From Sulfurimonas sp. (GTDB lineage: Bacteria > Campylobacterota > Campylobacteria > Campylobacterales > Sulfurimonadaceae): a stretch of DNA of 55,033 nucleotides. The DNA is taken from contig VMSZ01000018.1 in assembly GCA_013791885.1 (NCBI GenBank), positions 1 to 55,033 on the forward strand, in the 5' to 3' direction. The position numbers were made by a program, and so were the translations under genes. A model generated the notes under the pieces. That model was not told the origin of the DNA, did not search any database, and saw nothing but the letters and a program-made list of their open reading frames with translations. How positions within the stretch are numbered: the first letter of the stretch is position 1; every line of letters begins with the position of its first letter. Below are positions 18,163-26,697 of the stretch, in pieces.

Positions 18163-19824
18163 ATGAATCAAATTAAACAAGGTAAGTATAGACCTTACCC
18201 ACAAATAGACTTGCCAAACAGACAATGGCCGAATAATACGATTACGCATGCTCCAAAATGGTGTAGTGTTGACCTAAGAGACGGGAATCAAGCTCTTATC
18301 AACCCTATGTCAATGCAGAAAAAACTTGAACTTTTTACACTCTTACTCAAACTCGGTTTCAAAGAAATAGAGGTTGGTTTTCCATCAGCTTCAAAAGTAG
18401 AATTTGACTTTTTACGCCGTCTTGTTGATGACAAACTAATCCCTGATGATGTCACCATTCAGGTTTTAGTTCAGGCAAGAGAGCACCTTATTGCCAAAAC
18501 TTTTGAAGCACTTGCAGGTGTTAAAAAAGCGACTGTTCACCTTTACAATTCAACTTCTGTTGCGCAGAGAAAAATAGTATTTGGCAAAGACAAAGAGGAA
18601 ATTATTGAACTTGCACTTGAGGGTGTTGACTTAGTTAAAAAGTACGAAAAACAACATGATGGAGAAATATTTTTAGAATATTCACCGGAGAGTTTTACAG
18701 GAACAGAACTTGAATATGCCGCGCAGATTTCAAATGCAGTAACAGCAAGATGGGGCATCAGCGATAAACGCAAGGTCATCATCAATCTTCCTGCAACTGT
18801 AGAAATGGCAACGCCAAATATTTATGCAGACCAGATAGAGTGGATGAGCAGACATTTGGACAACCGTGAAAATGTCATCATCTCAACGCACACGCATAAT
18901 GACAGAGGTACTTCCGTTGCTGCAACGGAACTCGCACTTTTAGCAGGGGCGGACAGAGTCGAGGGAACACTTTTAAGTAACGGCGAGAGAACCGGAAATG
19001 TGGACATTATTACTTTAGCGTTAAATATGTACACGCAAGGCGTAGACCCTGAGCTTGATTTTTCAGACATCAATGAAGTTTTGGATGTAGTTGAGAGATG
19101 TACGGAAATGCCGACGCATCCACGCCATCCTTATGTTGGAGAGCTTGTCTACACTGCGTTTTCAGGTTCACACCAAGATGCCATTAACAAAGGTTTAGCA
19201 TATCAAAAAGCAAAAGAAGACAACTTTTGGGAAGTTCCTTATTTGCCGATTGACCCTGTGGATGTCGGACGTACTTATGAAAGTATCATCCGCATCAACT
19301 CCCAGTCAGGCAAAGGCGGAGTGGCATATATTTTAGAGAAAAACTACGGCTACCAGCTTCCAAAAGCAATGCATCCGGAAGTCGGCCGTTTAGTTCAAGC
19401 TGTAAGTGATGAAAAAGGTAGAGAACTTGAAGCAAGTGAGATTTTAGATATATTTGAAGAAAATTACTTCAGAAATAAAGAACACATCACGCTTGTAGAT
19501 TTTACAGTCAACTCTCACAAACAGATTGCAAAATGCTCGTTGACATACATCTACAATGGGGAAGAAATTACAGCTGAGGGCGAAGGCAACGGTCCGATTG
19601 ACGCTTGTAAATGCGCGTTAATGAAAAACTATGCACATGATTTTTCTATAAGCTCTTACTCTGAGCACTCATGCGGAGACAAAAGCTCCGCAAAAGCGGT
19701 TGCCTATATGCAAATACACGCCAAAGACATTTTTTCATGCTTTGGTGTAGGAGAAGATACGGATATTGCTACTGCTTCTATAAAAGCACTATTCTGCGCA
19801 TTAAATAGAGCTTTTACTAATTAA
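18163..19824 (+). CDS. leuA: 2-isopropylmalate synthase, long (fungal/actinobacterial-type) form
   Basis: A 553-aa enzyme for the first step of leucine synthesis, joining acetyl-CoA and 2-oxoisovalerate. The N-terminus (KYRPYPQIDLPNRQWPNN) and VDLRDGNQALINPM are typical of the long LeuA type rather than the short bacterial form. Metal ligands are seen in STHTHNDRG, and the C-terminal leucine-sensing domain spans about 430-550. The enzyme should be feedback inhibited by leucine, as known for the family. It stands alone between glnA and an antiporter, not with leuBCD. Confidence 0.95.
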   Translation: MNQIKQGKYRPYPQIDLPNRQWPNNTITHAPKWCSVDLRDGNQALINPMSMQKKLELFTLLLKLGFKEIEVGFPSASKVEFDFLRRLVDDKLIPDDVTIQVLVQAREHLIAKTFEALAGVKKATVHLYNSTSVAQRKIVFGKDKEEIIELALEGVDLVKKYEKQHDGEIFLEYSPESFTGTELEYAAQISNAVTARWGISDKRKVIINLPATVEMATPNIYADQIEWMSRHLDNRENVIISTHTHNDRGTSVAATELALLAGADRVEGTLLSNGERTGNVDIITLALNMYTQGVDPELDFSDINEVLDVVERCTEMPTHPRHPYVGELVYTAFSGSHQDAINKGLAYQKAKEDNFWEVPYLPIDPVDVGRTYESIIRINSQSGKGGVAYILEKNYGYQLPKAMHPEVGRLVQAVSDEKGRELEASEILDIFEENYFRNKEHITLVDFTVNSHKQIAKCSLTYIYNGEEITAEGEGNGPIDACKCALMKNYAHDFSISSYSEHSCGDKSSAKAVAYMQIHAKDIFSCFGVGEDTDIATASIKALFCALNRAFTN

Positions 19825-19830
19825 TCTACG

Positions 19831-19852
19831 CCAAAGGAATAGATCCCTTTGG
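19831..19852 (+). terminator. Stem-loop after leuA
   Basis: A seven-bp perfect stem CCAAAGG / CCTTTGG with an 8-base loop. There is no T-run after it, so termination is uncertain. Confidence 0.45.
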
Positions 19853-19950
19853 CCTACGCCTCAGCTGCTGTGTCCAATAAAGTTTGAGCTGCTTTGTAGC
19901 TCAGAAATTGCTTCATTAAAACCTGCTGCATCTCTTCACATATATTTCGA

Positions 19951-19956
19951 TATAAT
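19951..19956 (+). promoter_or_regulatory. -10 element directly before the antiporter start (leaderless mRNA likely)
   Basis: TATAAT lies only five bases before ATG 19962. The -10 itself contains an in-frame stop (19953-19955), so no upstream start is available in this frame. Transcription would begin at or near the start codon. Confidence 0.5.
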
Positions 19957-19961
19957 TTAAA

Positions 19962-21617
19962 ATGTTGGAAATCTTTGTAATTATTCTCACCCTTATCTTA
20001 GTATCAAAAATCCTTGAAGAGGCTACAAAAATTCCTTTTGTACTCCTGATTATTGTCTTATCCTATGGGGCAAATCATCTATTTGATCTCTCTCTTTTGG
20101 GAGATAATTTTCAAAGTGTTATCTATATGATGTTGCCCATCATTCTTATCCCCGATATTTTGGGACTCTCAAGGTCTGAACTCAAAGAAAATTTTTCAAA
20201 TATCTTTTATCTTGCGTTTACTGCAGTACTTATCTCCATAGCCATAGCCGTTGGTATTACCTATACTTTAGACTCTGTTTACGATTTAACTATTTTTCAT
20301 CTGCTCATTCTTTTTACACCGCTTATGGCGACCGATGTAGTCTCAGTGAATGCCATCTTTTCAAGATTAAAAGTTCCCCAAACGCTCAAGCTTTTTGCTG
20401 AGGGAGAGTCTCTATTTAACGACATTACTGCCATGATTATCTTCTTCTTTATCGCGCTTCCAATTTTAAACGGGGAAGATATTTCTTTGCCTGCACTTGC
20501 AGGTGTTGTAAGCTATACGCTTGTACTCTCTGTTCTTATAGGCGCCGTAATCGGGCTTCTTGGCTATTACAGTTTTAAAATTTCAAAAAATAATTTTGAT
20601 GAATTTATCTCTATCTACATCATGGGAAGTCTTGCGTTTTTGCTCGCAGAAAAGATTCACCTCTCAGGCATTTTAGCTGTTGTTGTTTCACTGCTGCTCT
20701 TTAAGTATCTCTTCGACAAAGAGGGTCATTACAGAAAGAAAAACTACAACGCTATTCTCTCCTACCTCAACAAACAAAGCACCAACACCGAGTCTTTTAG
20801 AGCATACAAAAAAGAGGCTCACTACTTTGGTTTGTTTGCAAACGCAGTGATTTTCATCTCAATCGCCAACGTAATCAATCTTGATTTGCTATGGAAATAC
20901 AAACTCGAAATATTATATGTATTTCTACTTACAACCGTTATCCGCTACGCTCTTGTTGCAAGTTTCATTTTCTATAAAAAACTTCCTCTGCGTTGGGGGA
21001 ATATCCTCACACTCTCTGGTATGAAAGGCGGTTTAGCCCTCATTATGATAGTTTCACTAAGTCCTGACTTCATCTACAAAGAGATGTATCTTGCCGTTAC
21101 ACTTGGAGTTGTCATACTGTCAATCTTTCTCTACACTGCGTTTTTAATGAGCTATCTCTTCTTTGAAAAAGATGCCCTTATGATGGACATGGCGCAGGAG
21201 CATAATATCTCTTTTCATGACATCAACGACATTTTACAAAAAGAAGAAAAAAGCGGTGCCTATAACGAAATAATGTTTGAAGACTTTATTGAAAAAGAGA
21301 TAATCAGAACGCAAAGAGACGGTCACCAATTTTCTCTCGTATCTTTTGAAGCCCAAAATTCCACACTCAAAACTATTAATAATGAGCTTATTGGCAAAGG
21401 CGATTATTTTGGCAAAATTGATGAGAAGAACTATGCTGTTTTACTCACAAACTGCACGCTTAACGATGCTCTTGCCTTTAGTGAAAAACTTAAAAAATAC
21501 CTTCATTATGACCATATCGCCATAGCCGAGTATATGGCCGGAGATACGAAAGAGTTTATGCTGGAAAAATTGCATAAGGCCATGAAAGATAAGCAGGAAA
21601 TTGGTGTAGAAGTATAG
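19962..21617 (+). CDS. CPA1-type Na+/H+ antiporter with a C-terminal degenerate GGDEF-like domain
   Basis: A 551-aa inner-membrane cation/proton antiporter. The first about 395 residues hold about 12 helices with family motifs LFTPLMATDVVSVNAIF, LFAEGESLFNDITAMI (the FAEGESLFND motif of NhaP/CPA1) and LSGMKGGLALIM. The C-terminal about 120 residues (from FEDFIEKEIIRTQRDGHQFS) follow the order of a GGDEF domain: a variable first strand, a signature position reading GKIDEKNYAVLL, and a last helix LHKAMKDKQEIG. The GGDEF residues themselves are gone, so c-di-GMP synthesis is unlikely. No ribosome-binding site is visible, because a -10 element sits just before the ATG. Confidence 0.85.
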   Translation: MLEIFVIILTLILVSKILEEATKIPFVLLIIVLSYGANHLFDLSLLGDNFQSVIYMMLPIILIPDILGLSRSELKENFSNIFYLAFTAVLISIAIAVGITYTLDSVYDLTIFHLLILFTPLMATDVVSVNAIFSRLKVPQTLKLFAEGESLFNDITAMIIFFFIALPILNGEDISLPALAGVVSYTLVLSVLIGAVIGLLGYYSFKISKNNFDEFISIYIMGSLAFLLAEKIHLSGILAVVVSLLLFKYLFDKEGHYRKKNYNAILSYLNKQSTNTESFRAYKKEAHYFGLFANAVIFISIANVINLDLLWKYKLEILYVFLLTTVIRYALVASFIFYKKLPLRWGNILTLSGMKGGLALIMIVSLSPDFIYKEMYLAVTLGVVILSIFLYTAFLMSYLFFEKDALMMDMAQEHNISFHDINDILQKEEKSGAYNEIMFEDFIEKEIIRTQRDGHQFSLVSFEAQNSTLKTINNELIGKGDYFGKIDEKNYAVLLTNCTLNDALAFSEKLKKYLHYDHIAIAEYMAGDTKEFMLEKLHKAMKDKQEIGVEV

Positions 21618-21626
21618 TTTTGTTCT

Positions 21627-22808
21627 CTAAAACGCCAGACTCCACTTCAAATAAAACCTTTCATCGCAAGCTTTGAAATCTTTGTTCCTTGAGCTTTGCA
21701 ACATTGCTCCAAGCGTAAAGGAATTATAATTGTTAAGGGTGTAGGTGAGTGTTGGAGAGAGAAAATCCGACTCCTGTTCTCCAAAGCCTTTAATGTAAAT
21801 GAGCGAACCGTCCAAAAAAAGGTTGAAGCTGTAACTCACAGAGAGGGCTCCATAGTAGTTTGAACCCACAAGATTTGAGAGGATTTCGGAATTTCTGTTC
21901 AAAAGCATCTCTTCGTATGTAAAAGTTTTGGAGGTATAAAGCATCTCTGCTGTCAATGTTACGCCGTTTTCAAAACCATAATCAGCCCCTATAAGACCTT
22001 GAAAAAACTCTTTTTCATCTTCGGTAAAAACATTTTGCAGCACACTTTTTATAAACGCACCTTCACATCTCAGCTCTACTCCGGTATCTGCGAGGTTTCC
22101 TTCTATCTCATATCCCAACATCTTTGTATTCTCTGAACTGACAACATCCAAAGCCATATCTGCGAACTCAAAAAATGTTTTGTATCTAAACGCATACTTT
22201 AAACTTTCATCCTCTTTTTGACTCACAACCACACTCACATCAGACATCCCATCCAGGTGTCTTGTATATAAAACTCCGTAAATTCCAAAGGTCTCATCAC
22301 TCTCAAGTGCATAAATATTTTTTGGGTTGAAAGAGTTTGTAGGCGTCCAAATACGCCCTACTCCCATGGAAATATTTTGCAGACCTGCTACAACTCTATT
22401 CTTTTCGTCTTCATAGCCAGCGTAAAATCTGTAAATTTTTGCCGCAGCTGCACCGTTTTCATACTCTTTATAAGGTGACTGCGTTTTAAAAGGAGTGTCG
22501 GATTCTATTTGTTTGAGGAGCGCAAACTCGCTTGCGTTTATATACTCATTTCCAAAATAGTGAATCCCATCAGCAATGATGCTTATAAAAAAACCATCTT
22601 CTGCGTAGCTGCCGTCAAACCTTAGTCTGTCGTAATTGTATAGATAGCTCTCTTCGTTTTCTTGGATTTTACTGTTTTGTGAAATTGTGAAGTTACTGTT
22701 TTCTATTTTATAGTCAAACGCAGCACTCAAAGTATTTGGAAAAAATATAAACGCAGCTACAAAGCTAAAAATAACTCTGTTTTGCTTACATCTACTTCTT
22801 GAAAACAT
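21627..22808 (-). CDS. Predicted outer-membrane beta-barrel protein of the ABC export operon
   Basis: A 393-aa protein with a signal-like N-terminus (hydrophobic about 12-30, ending LSAAFDY). It is then rich in alternating beta-strands (SDVSVVVSQKEDESLKYAFRY is one region) and ends in YLKWSLAF with terminal Phe, which fits an outer-membrane barrel. I do not recognise a named family with certainty. Its start overlaps the ATPase stop by ATGA, so it is made with the LolCDE-like exporter and could be its outer-membrane partner or client. It is the last gene of the operon. Confidence 0.75.
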   Translation of the reverse strand: MFSRSRCKQNRVIFSFVAAFIFFPNTLSAAFDYKIENSNFTISQNSKIQENEESYLYNYDRLRFDGSYAEDGFFISIIADGIHYFGNEYINASEFALLKQIESDTPFKTQSPYKEYENGAAAAKIYRFYAGYEDEKNRVVAGLQNISMGVGRIWTPTNSFNPKNIYALESDETFGIYGVLYTRHLDGMSDVSVVVSQKEDESLKYAFRYKTFFEFADMALDVVSSENTKMLGYEIEGNLADTGVELRCEGAFIKSVLQNVFTEDEKEFFQGLIGADYGFENGVTLTAEMLYTSKTFTYEEMLLNRNSEILSNLVGSNYYGALSVSYSFNLFLDGSLIYIKGFGEQESDFLSPTLTYTLNNYNSFTLGAMLQSSRNKDFKACDERFYLKWSLAF

Positions 22809-23485
22809 CAGACAAGCATTCCGTCTTCAAGTCTGACTATTCGCCTTACACTCTCTTTTATCAACTCGTCATGAGAAGCGAAAACAACGCTTATGCCCTC
22901 TTTTTCATTGAGTTCGAGCATCATCTCTATAAGTGTCTGGGAGTTTTTGGAATCAAGGTTTGCAGTCGGTTCATCCGCTAAAATAATTTTTGGTTTAGAA
23001 GCAACCGCCCGCGCTACTGCCACACGTTGCTGCTGACCTCCACTGAGAGTATTTGGAAGAGATTGTAATTTATTGTCAATTTTTAAAAGTGAAGCCACTT
23101 CTTGTACTCTCTCTTTTATCTGCGCGTCGCTAAAACCTTGAAGCTTCATAATGAAACCGATGTTTTCTTCTACACTTAAAACAGGCACAAGATTATAGGC
23201 TTGAAATACAAAGCCCATTTTATTCAGTCGTATACGCGTTCGTTCTTTCTCATTGAGTAAACTTATCTCCAGCTCATCCAAGAAAATCTTACCGCTGTCT
23301 ATCGTATCTAAAGCACCTATTGCGTTTAAAAGGGTAGTCTTGCCACATCCGGAGGGACCGCTAAAGAGTGTAAACTCTCCATCTTCTATGATTAAGTTTA
23401 TGTCCACAAGAGCATGAACCTCACGTGGTTCATCCTTATAAAAGTATTTATTTACATTTTGCAGCCGTATCACTTTCATCTCCAA
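22808..23485 (-). CDS. LolD/MacB-type ABC transporter ATPase
   Basis: A 225-aa ATPase with Walker [22 protein letters not shown]-loop FVFQAYNLVPVLSVEENI, signature [16 protein letters not shown], Walker B IILADEPTANLDS and an H-loop in FASHDE. ADEPTANLDS is the hallmark of the LolD/MacB/FtsE group, whose permeases act by mechanotransmission rather than as channels. Its likely partners are the two FtsX-type permeases upstream on the same strand, separated by a small periplasmic gene. The stop overlaps the start of the outer-membrane protein. Confidence 0.93.
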   Translation of the reverse strand: MEMKVIRLQNVNKYFYKDEPREVHALVDINLIIEDGEFTLFSGPSGCGKTTLLNAIGALDTIDSGKIFLDELEISLLNEKERTRIRLNKMGFVFQAYNLVPVLSVEENIGFIMKLQGFSDAQIKERVQEVASLLKIDNKLQSLPNTLSGGQQQRVAVARAVASKPKIILADEPTANLDSKNSQTLIEMMLELNEKEGISVVFASHDELIKESVRRIVRLEDGMLV

Positions 23486-23592
23486 AATATTTCATTTATT
23501 TTAAATTGACACAGAGTATAACATGAAAGTTCTTAGCCAAATAGGTTTTATATCTGACTAAGTTTTTTGGGCAGAAGGTCACGAGGAAAAAA

Positions 23593-24042
23593 CTAAGAAA
23601 TTTTACTCAGTGCCTTTATATTTTTATTTTCTAAACTTATTTTGTGGATGTTCTCTAAATCTGCCTTCTCCAATGCAAGCTTATTGCTTTTGTGCACAAG
23701 AGAGAGTATCGTTTCATACGAACTTAAATCAACGCTTTTTCCATATAAAGCAGAGTTGCTAATATAAGAAATAATATCTTCCTGTTTGATTTCACGCATA
23801 TTTTCTAGAATATTTTGAGCCATTAAATCATTTGTATAAGCATCACCTTGCAGGGATTGTGAAACTTTTTTCTGGGCTACACTTTTCTCCAAGCCTCTTC
23901 TATGAAGATTTGAACTTACCATATTTGAGAGAGTATTGACTCTATTGGTATGACTGTTTTTAAGCGCTATACTTACGGGTGAAACCGAAGCAAATACCAT
24001 ATTTGTCAGAAGAACGGAAATAATAATAATTTTTTTATTCAT
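23593..24042 (-). CDS. Small exported protein of unknown function within the ABC operon
   Basis: A 149-aa protein with a signal peptide (about 1-18, VFASVSP) and a helical, polar mature part (SNLHRRGLEKSVAQKKVSQS). No family recognised. It lies between permease and ATPase genes on the same strand, with 85-bp and 107-bp gaps; these are larger than elsewhere in the operon, so it may have its own signals. An AAGGAG-like site precedes its ATG. A periplasmic accessory role is inferred from position. Confidence 0.65.
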   Translation of the reverse strand: MNKKIIIISVLLTNMVFASVSPVSIALKNSHTNRVNTLSNMVSSNLHRRGLEKSVAQKKVSQSLQGDAYTNDLMAQNILENMREIKQEDIISYISNSALYGKSVDLSSYETILSLVHKSNKLALEKADLENIHKISLENKNIKALSKIS

Positions 24043-24127
24043 ATGTAATCTCCTTTTAGTCTTACAAGTTTAATCAATCAAAGCTAATGAAATAAGAATA
24101 GAATTTTCGCGAAACAATAAATTGCAC

Positions 24128-25339
24128 TTATTTCTCAGCTTTTATAACCTCAATAGGATTGAGATTCTTTATTTTTCTCAGCGGTATGATGACACTTAAA
24201 ACCGAAGCACTCATAATGGCTAAAAATGTCGTTGTAAAGTAAGAAAGTTTAATCGTACCATAAATTATGGTCTCATAGCCCCAGCTCTGCAGCGCGTCCG
24301 CAAAAGCACTAAAATCAAGGCCATAGTCTCTGAGGTAAATAAGCAGTAAAAGTCCCAATAATGAACCGCTAAAAAAGCCAATAAGTCCGACAAAGATAGC
24401 TTCGAAATAGATTTGCAGCCGTATATATTTGTACTCCATTCCAACGGCGAGCATAATACCGAACTCACGGATCCTGTCCAATACAGAAACATACATAACG
24501 CCAAAAATTCCGACAAATACCACACTCATGATGATGAAAAAAGTTATGGAGTTAAAAATAACCATCATATCTTCCATCATCTGCATCATTGGCTGGAGTT
24601 CAAAAAAGCTTTTTACATCGAGGGTCGGATATTTTGTTTTTAAAATATTCAGGAGCTTTGCATCATCGCTTGCGATGGCTATTTGTGTTGCGTCCTTGGC
24701 GTCAACTCCCAAGAAAGCGAACATCTTTTTTTTGTCTATAAAAAGCGCATTATTGTCTAAGATTATGTTGCTTGTTTGAACAATTGCACTGATTTTTAAA
24801 GCAATAGAATTAATCTCGCCGCTGCTGTCCTGAGTAGAAAAAACCACTTTGGAACCTACGTTGACCTTGAGCGTTTTGGCAAGTTCTATTCCTATGATTG
24901 CGTTTTTATCTCCAAGAAGAAGCTCTCCTTCTTCTAAAAATTCGCTGAATTTTCCAAATGCCTCTTCATCATCCAGATCTATTCCCCGAGCCTGGGCAAA
25001 AGATGATTTTCTTGCAGTTGAGACAAGTCCATCAGCACTGAGGCGTAAAACAAGCGAGCGGATTTGAGGATTTTTTTGAAGTTCTTCTTCTATCTTGGCT
25101 GCGTTTTGTATACGAAATTTCAACTCTTTGTTGATTCTGTAATCTTTTGCAAAAATGCTGATATCGCCGCTGTCGCTGCGTTTATTTTTCTCAGCCATAT
25201 TTTGCGACATGCCATCATATAAACCTTCAATTCCAAGCATCATGCCCATGCTGATTGCTATCATAAGTACCACAAGCAAAGTCCGTACAGGTCTTACAAA
25301 TGAGTTTTTCCAAGCCATCTTGAGTATAAGCTTAAACAT
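24128..25339 (-). CDS. LolC/E-like (FtsX-type) ABC transporter permease
   Basis: A 403-aa permease with MacB/LolCE topology: one N-terminal helix (about 15-35), a periplasmic core of about 220 residues (SGDISIFAKDY to QPMMQMMEDM), then three helices at about 265-290, 315-345 and 365-390. The FtsX end motif is at KIKNLNPIEVIKAEK. It overlaps the preceding permease gene by 8 bp and is clearly its partner. With the LolD-like ATPase it should form a type VII ABC exporter moving lipoproteins or other cargo out of the inner-membrane outer leaflet. Confidence 0.9.
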   Translation of the reverse strand: MFKLILKMAWKNSFVRPVRTLLVVLMIAISMGMMLGIEGLYDGMSQNMAEKNKRSDSGDISIFAKDYRINKELKFRIQNAAKIEEELQKNPQIRSLVLRLSADGLVSTARKSSFAQARGIDLDDEEAFGKFSEFLEEGELLLGDKNAIIGIELAKTLKVNVGSKVVFSTQDSSGEINSIALKISAIVQTSNIILDNNALFIDKKKMFAFLGVDAKDATQIAIASDDAKLLNILKTKYPTLDVKSFFELQPMMQMMEDMMVIFNSITFFIIMSVVFVGIFGVMYVSVLDRIREFGIMLAVGMEYKYIRLQIYFEAIFVGLIGFFSGSLLGLLLLIYLRDYGLDFSAFADALQSWGYETIIYGTIKLSYFTTTFLAIMSASVLSVIIPLRKIKNLNPIEVIKAEK

Positions 25340-26162
25340 GTCTGCTTGCCTCTATGGGTTCGAAGGAGTTAATGTAAAAATACGGATATAAAATACTTAA
25401 AAAATTGAGCGCATAAATAAGCAAAACATTCCAGGCAATGGTAAAAAGAGAAAAATCAAAAGGTATCTCATCTGAAATAATCCCATAGTCCTTGTACATC
25501 TCTGCAATGCCTTCGATTACAATCGGATTTAAACTGTAGTAGTAGCAGATGGCGGCGGCAATGGGAGCTGCAAGAAAAATAGCAAAACTTGAAAGTATGA
25601 GTATCTCGTAAAATAGAAGATTAAATATATTTTCCGCGCCAAGACCGATACAGCGTAAAACGCCAAACTCTTTGATACGCGAACTCACATTAATAAAGCC
25701 GTAAATCATAATGACAAAAAAGATGACAATTAAAAACATCCCCAGGGAGATGTAGCCAAAGATATTGTCAACTTCCATCGCTTCGACCATAGTTTTCATT
25801 AGCGTTTTCCATGTGAGTGATTCGAGATTTTCATCACCCAGTACTTCAATTATTTTATTATTAATGGCATCAACATTTTCTAAATCATCCACTTTAACGG
25901 TTATATATGAAGCTTTGTTTTGCGAGAGCATAAGCGTATCAAAATAGCTTCTGCTGACAAAAGAGGTACTCAAATCAAATTCAAAAAGACCAGTTTTAAA
26001 AACACCGCAAAGTTTGAAGATATCTGCCGCAAAAGAGTTGTCACTCGCTCCGCCGACAAACGCAACTTCATCGCCGAGCTTCATTCCAAGCCGCTGGACT
26101 AAACCAGAACCCATGTAAAGACAATTTTCTGAGCTCTGTGACAAAAATTCACCCTCAATCAA
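25332..26162 (-). pseudogene. C-terminal part of a frameshifted FtsX-type ABC permease
   Basis: A 276-aa reading frame that begins inside the periplasmic domain (IEGEFLSQSSENCLYMGSGL) and carries the three C-terminal helices (about 137-160, 185-210, 240-265), ending SFEPIEASRHV. It has no N-terminal helix of its own. Read in this frame further upstream, it continues SISSIASSLIEGEF, the natural continuation of GIEPEKEK in the preceding frame. One missing A in the run at 26186-26190 or 26192-26196 would join both parts into a 408-aa permease, matching the 403-aa partner. The TTG at 26162 overlaps the preceding stop, so some coupled translation cannot be excluded. Confidence 0.8.
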
Positions 26163-26557
26163 AGATGAGGCAATAGAACTGATGCTTTTTCTTTTTCCGG
26201 TTCAATCCCCGCAATCATGGAAGCTGCAGAATTGTCATCTGTAGAGAGCAGACCGAAGGTCTCATAACGGGCAGTAAAAGCTTCCACGCCTTCAATATGA
26301 GAGAGTTTCTCTGTGATTGATTTCACCTCTTTTATAAGGTACTCATTTCCGCCGACATCACGATAATCTGTATGATAAATCTCAATAGCACCGGTATAGA
26401 TTTTGAGTGAATTTGCAAGCATCGCCTTGTGCGAACCGTCCTGCATGGAGACAAAAACGATAAAAAGCAGTGTAGAAAGAAAGGTTAAAATGACCGTTGC
26501 AATTGAGCGGCCTTTGTAAAAAAGAATGTTTTTAAACGCAAGAGAAAACATCGCCAA
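26159..26557 (-). pseudogene. N-terminal part of a frameshifted FtsX-type ABC permease
   Basis: A 132-aa frame with the N-terminal membrane helix (about 17-38, TVILTFLSTLLFIVFVSM) and the first part of the MacB-like periplasmic core, which stops abruptly after GIEPEKEKASVLLPHL. In this family GI-P-KE is followed by a segment that leads into EGE-L, which is found in the other frame immediately downstream. The first gene of the minus-strand ABC operon; ribosome-binding site AAGG before the ATG at 26557. Either the gene is broken in this strain, the assembly lost one base in an A-run, or there is slippage. Confidence 0.8.
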
Positions 26558-26574
26558 ACCTTACTTCAAGTTGT

Positions 26575-26594
26575 TTTATTTTACTCTTTGTTTT
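26575..26594 (+). repeat. 20-bp direct repeat, left copy
   Basis: TTTATTTTACTCTTTGTTTT, identical to 33089-33108. After a short indel the two copies stay alike for a further 16 bases (14 of 16 match from TTACTT). This copy lies between the ABC operon start and the beta-lactamase-fold gene. Confidence 0.85.
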
Positions 26595-26617
26595 CTTTGT
26601 CTGAGATTACTTGAATA

Positions 26618-26629
26618 TTATTCGAATAA
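26618..26629. promoter_or_regulatory. Small palindrome in the divergent promoter region
   Basis: TTATTCGAATAA is a perfect 12-bp palindrome about 35 bp above the -10 (TATAAT, 26666-26671) of the beta-lactamase-fold gene. It could be an operator; no binding protein can be named. Confidence 0.35.
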
Positions 26630-26665
26630 ATTATAAAGCATGTATATTTTGGAAAAAAAAAGAGA

Positions 26666-26671
26666 TATAAT
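26666..26671 (+). promoter_or_regulatory. -10 element of the hydrolase-sensor operon
   Basis: TATAAT, 26 bases before ATG 26698, with AAAAGG as ribosome-binding site between. It would drive the hydrolase, the binding proteins and the signalling genes, which are closely spaced. Confidence 0.55.
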
Positions 26672-26697
26672 ATAACACAATCACAAAAGGTTTTTCA

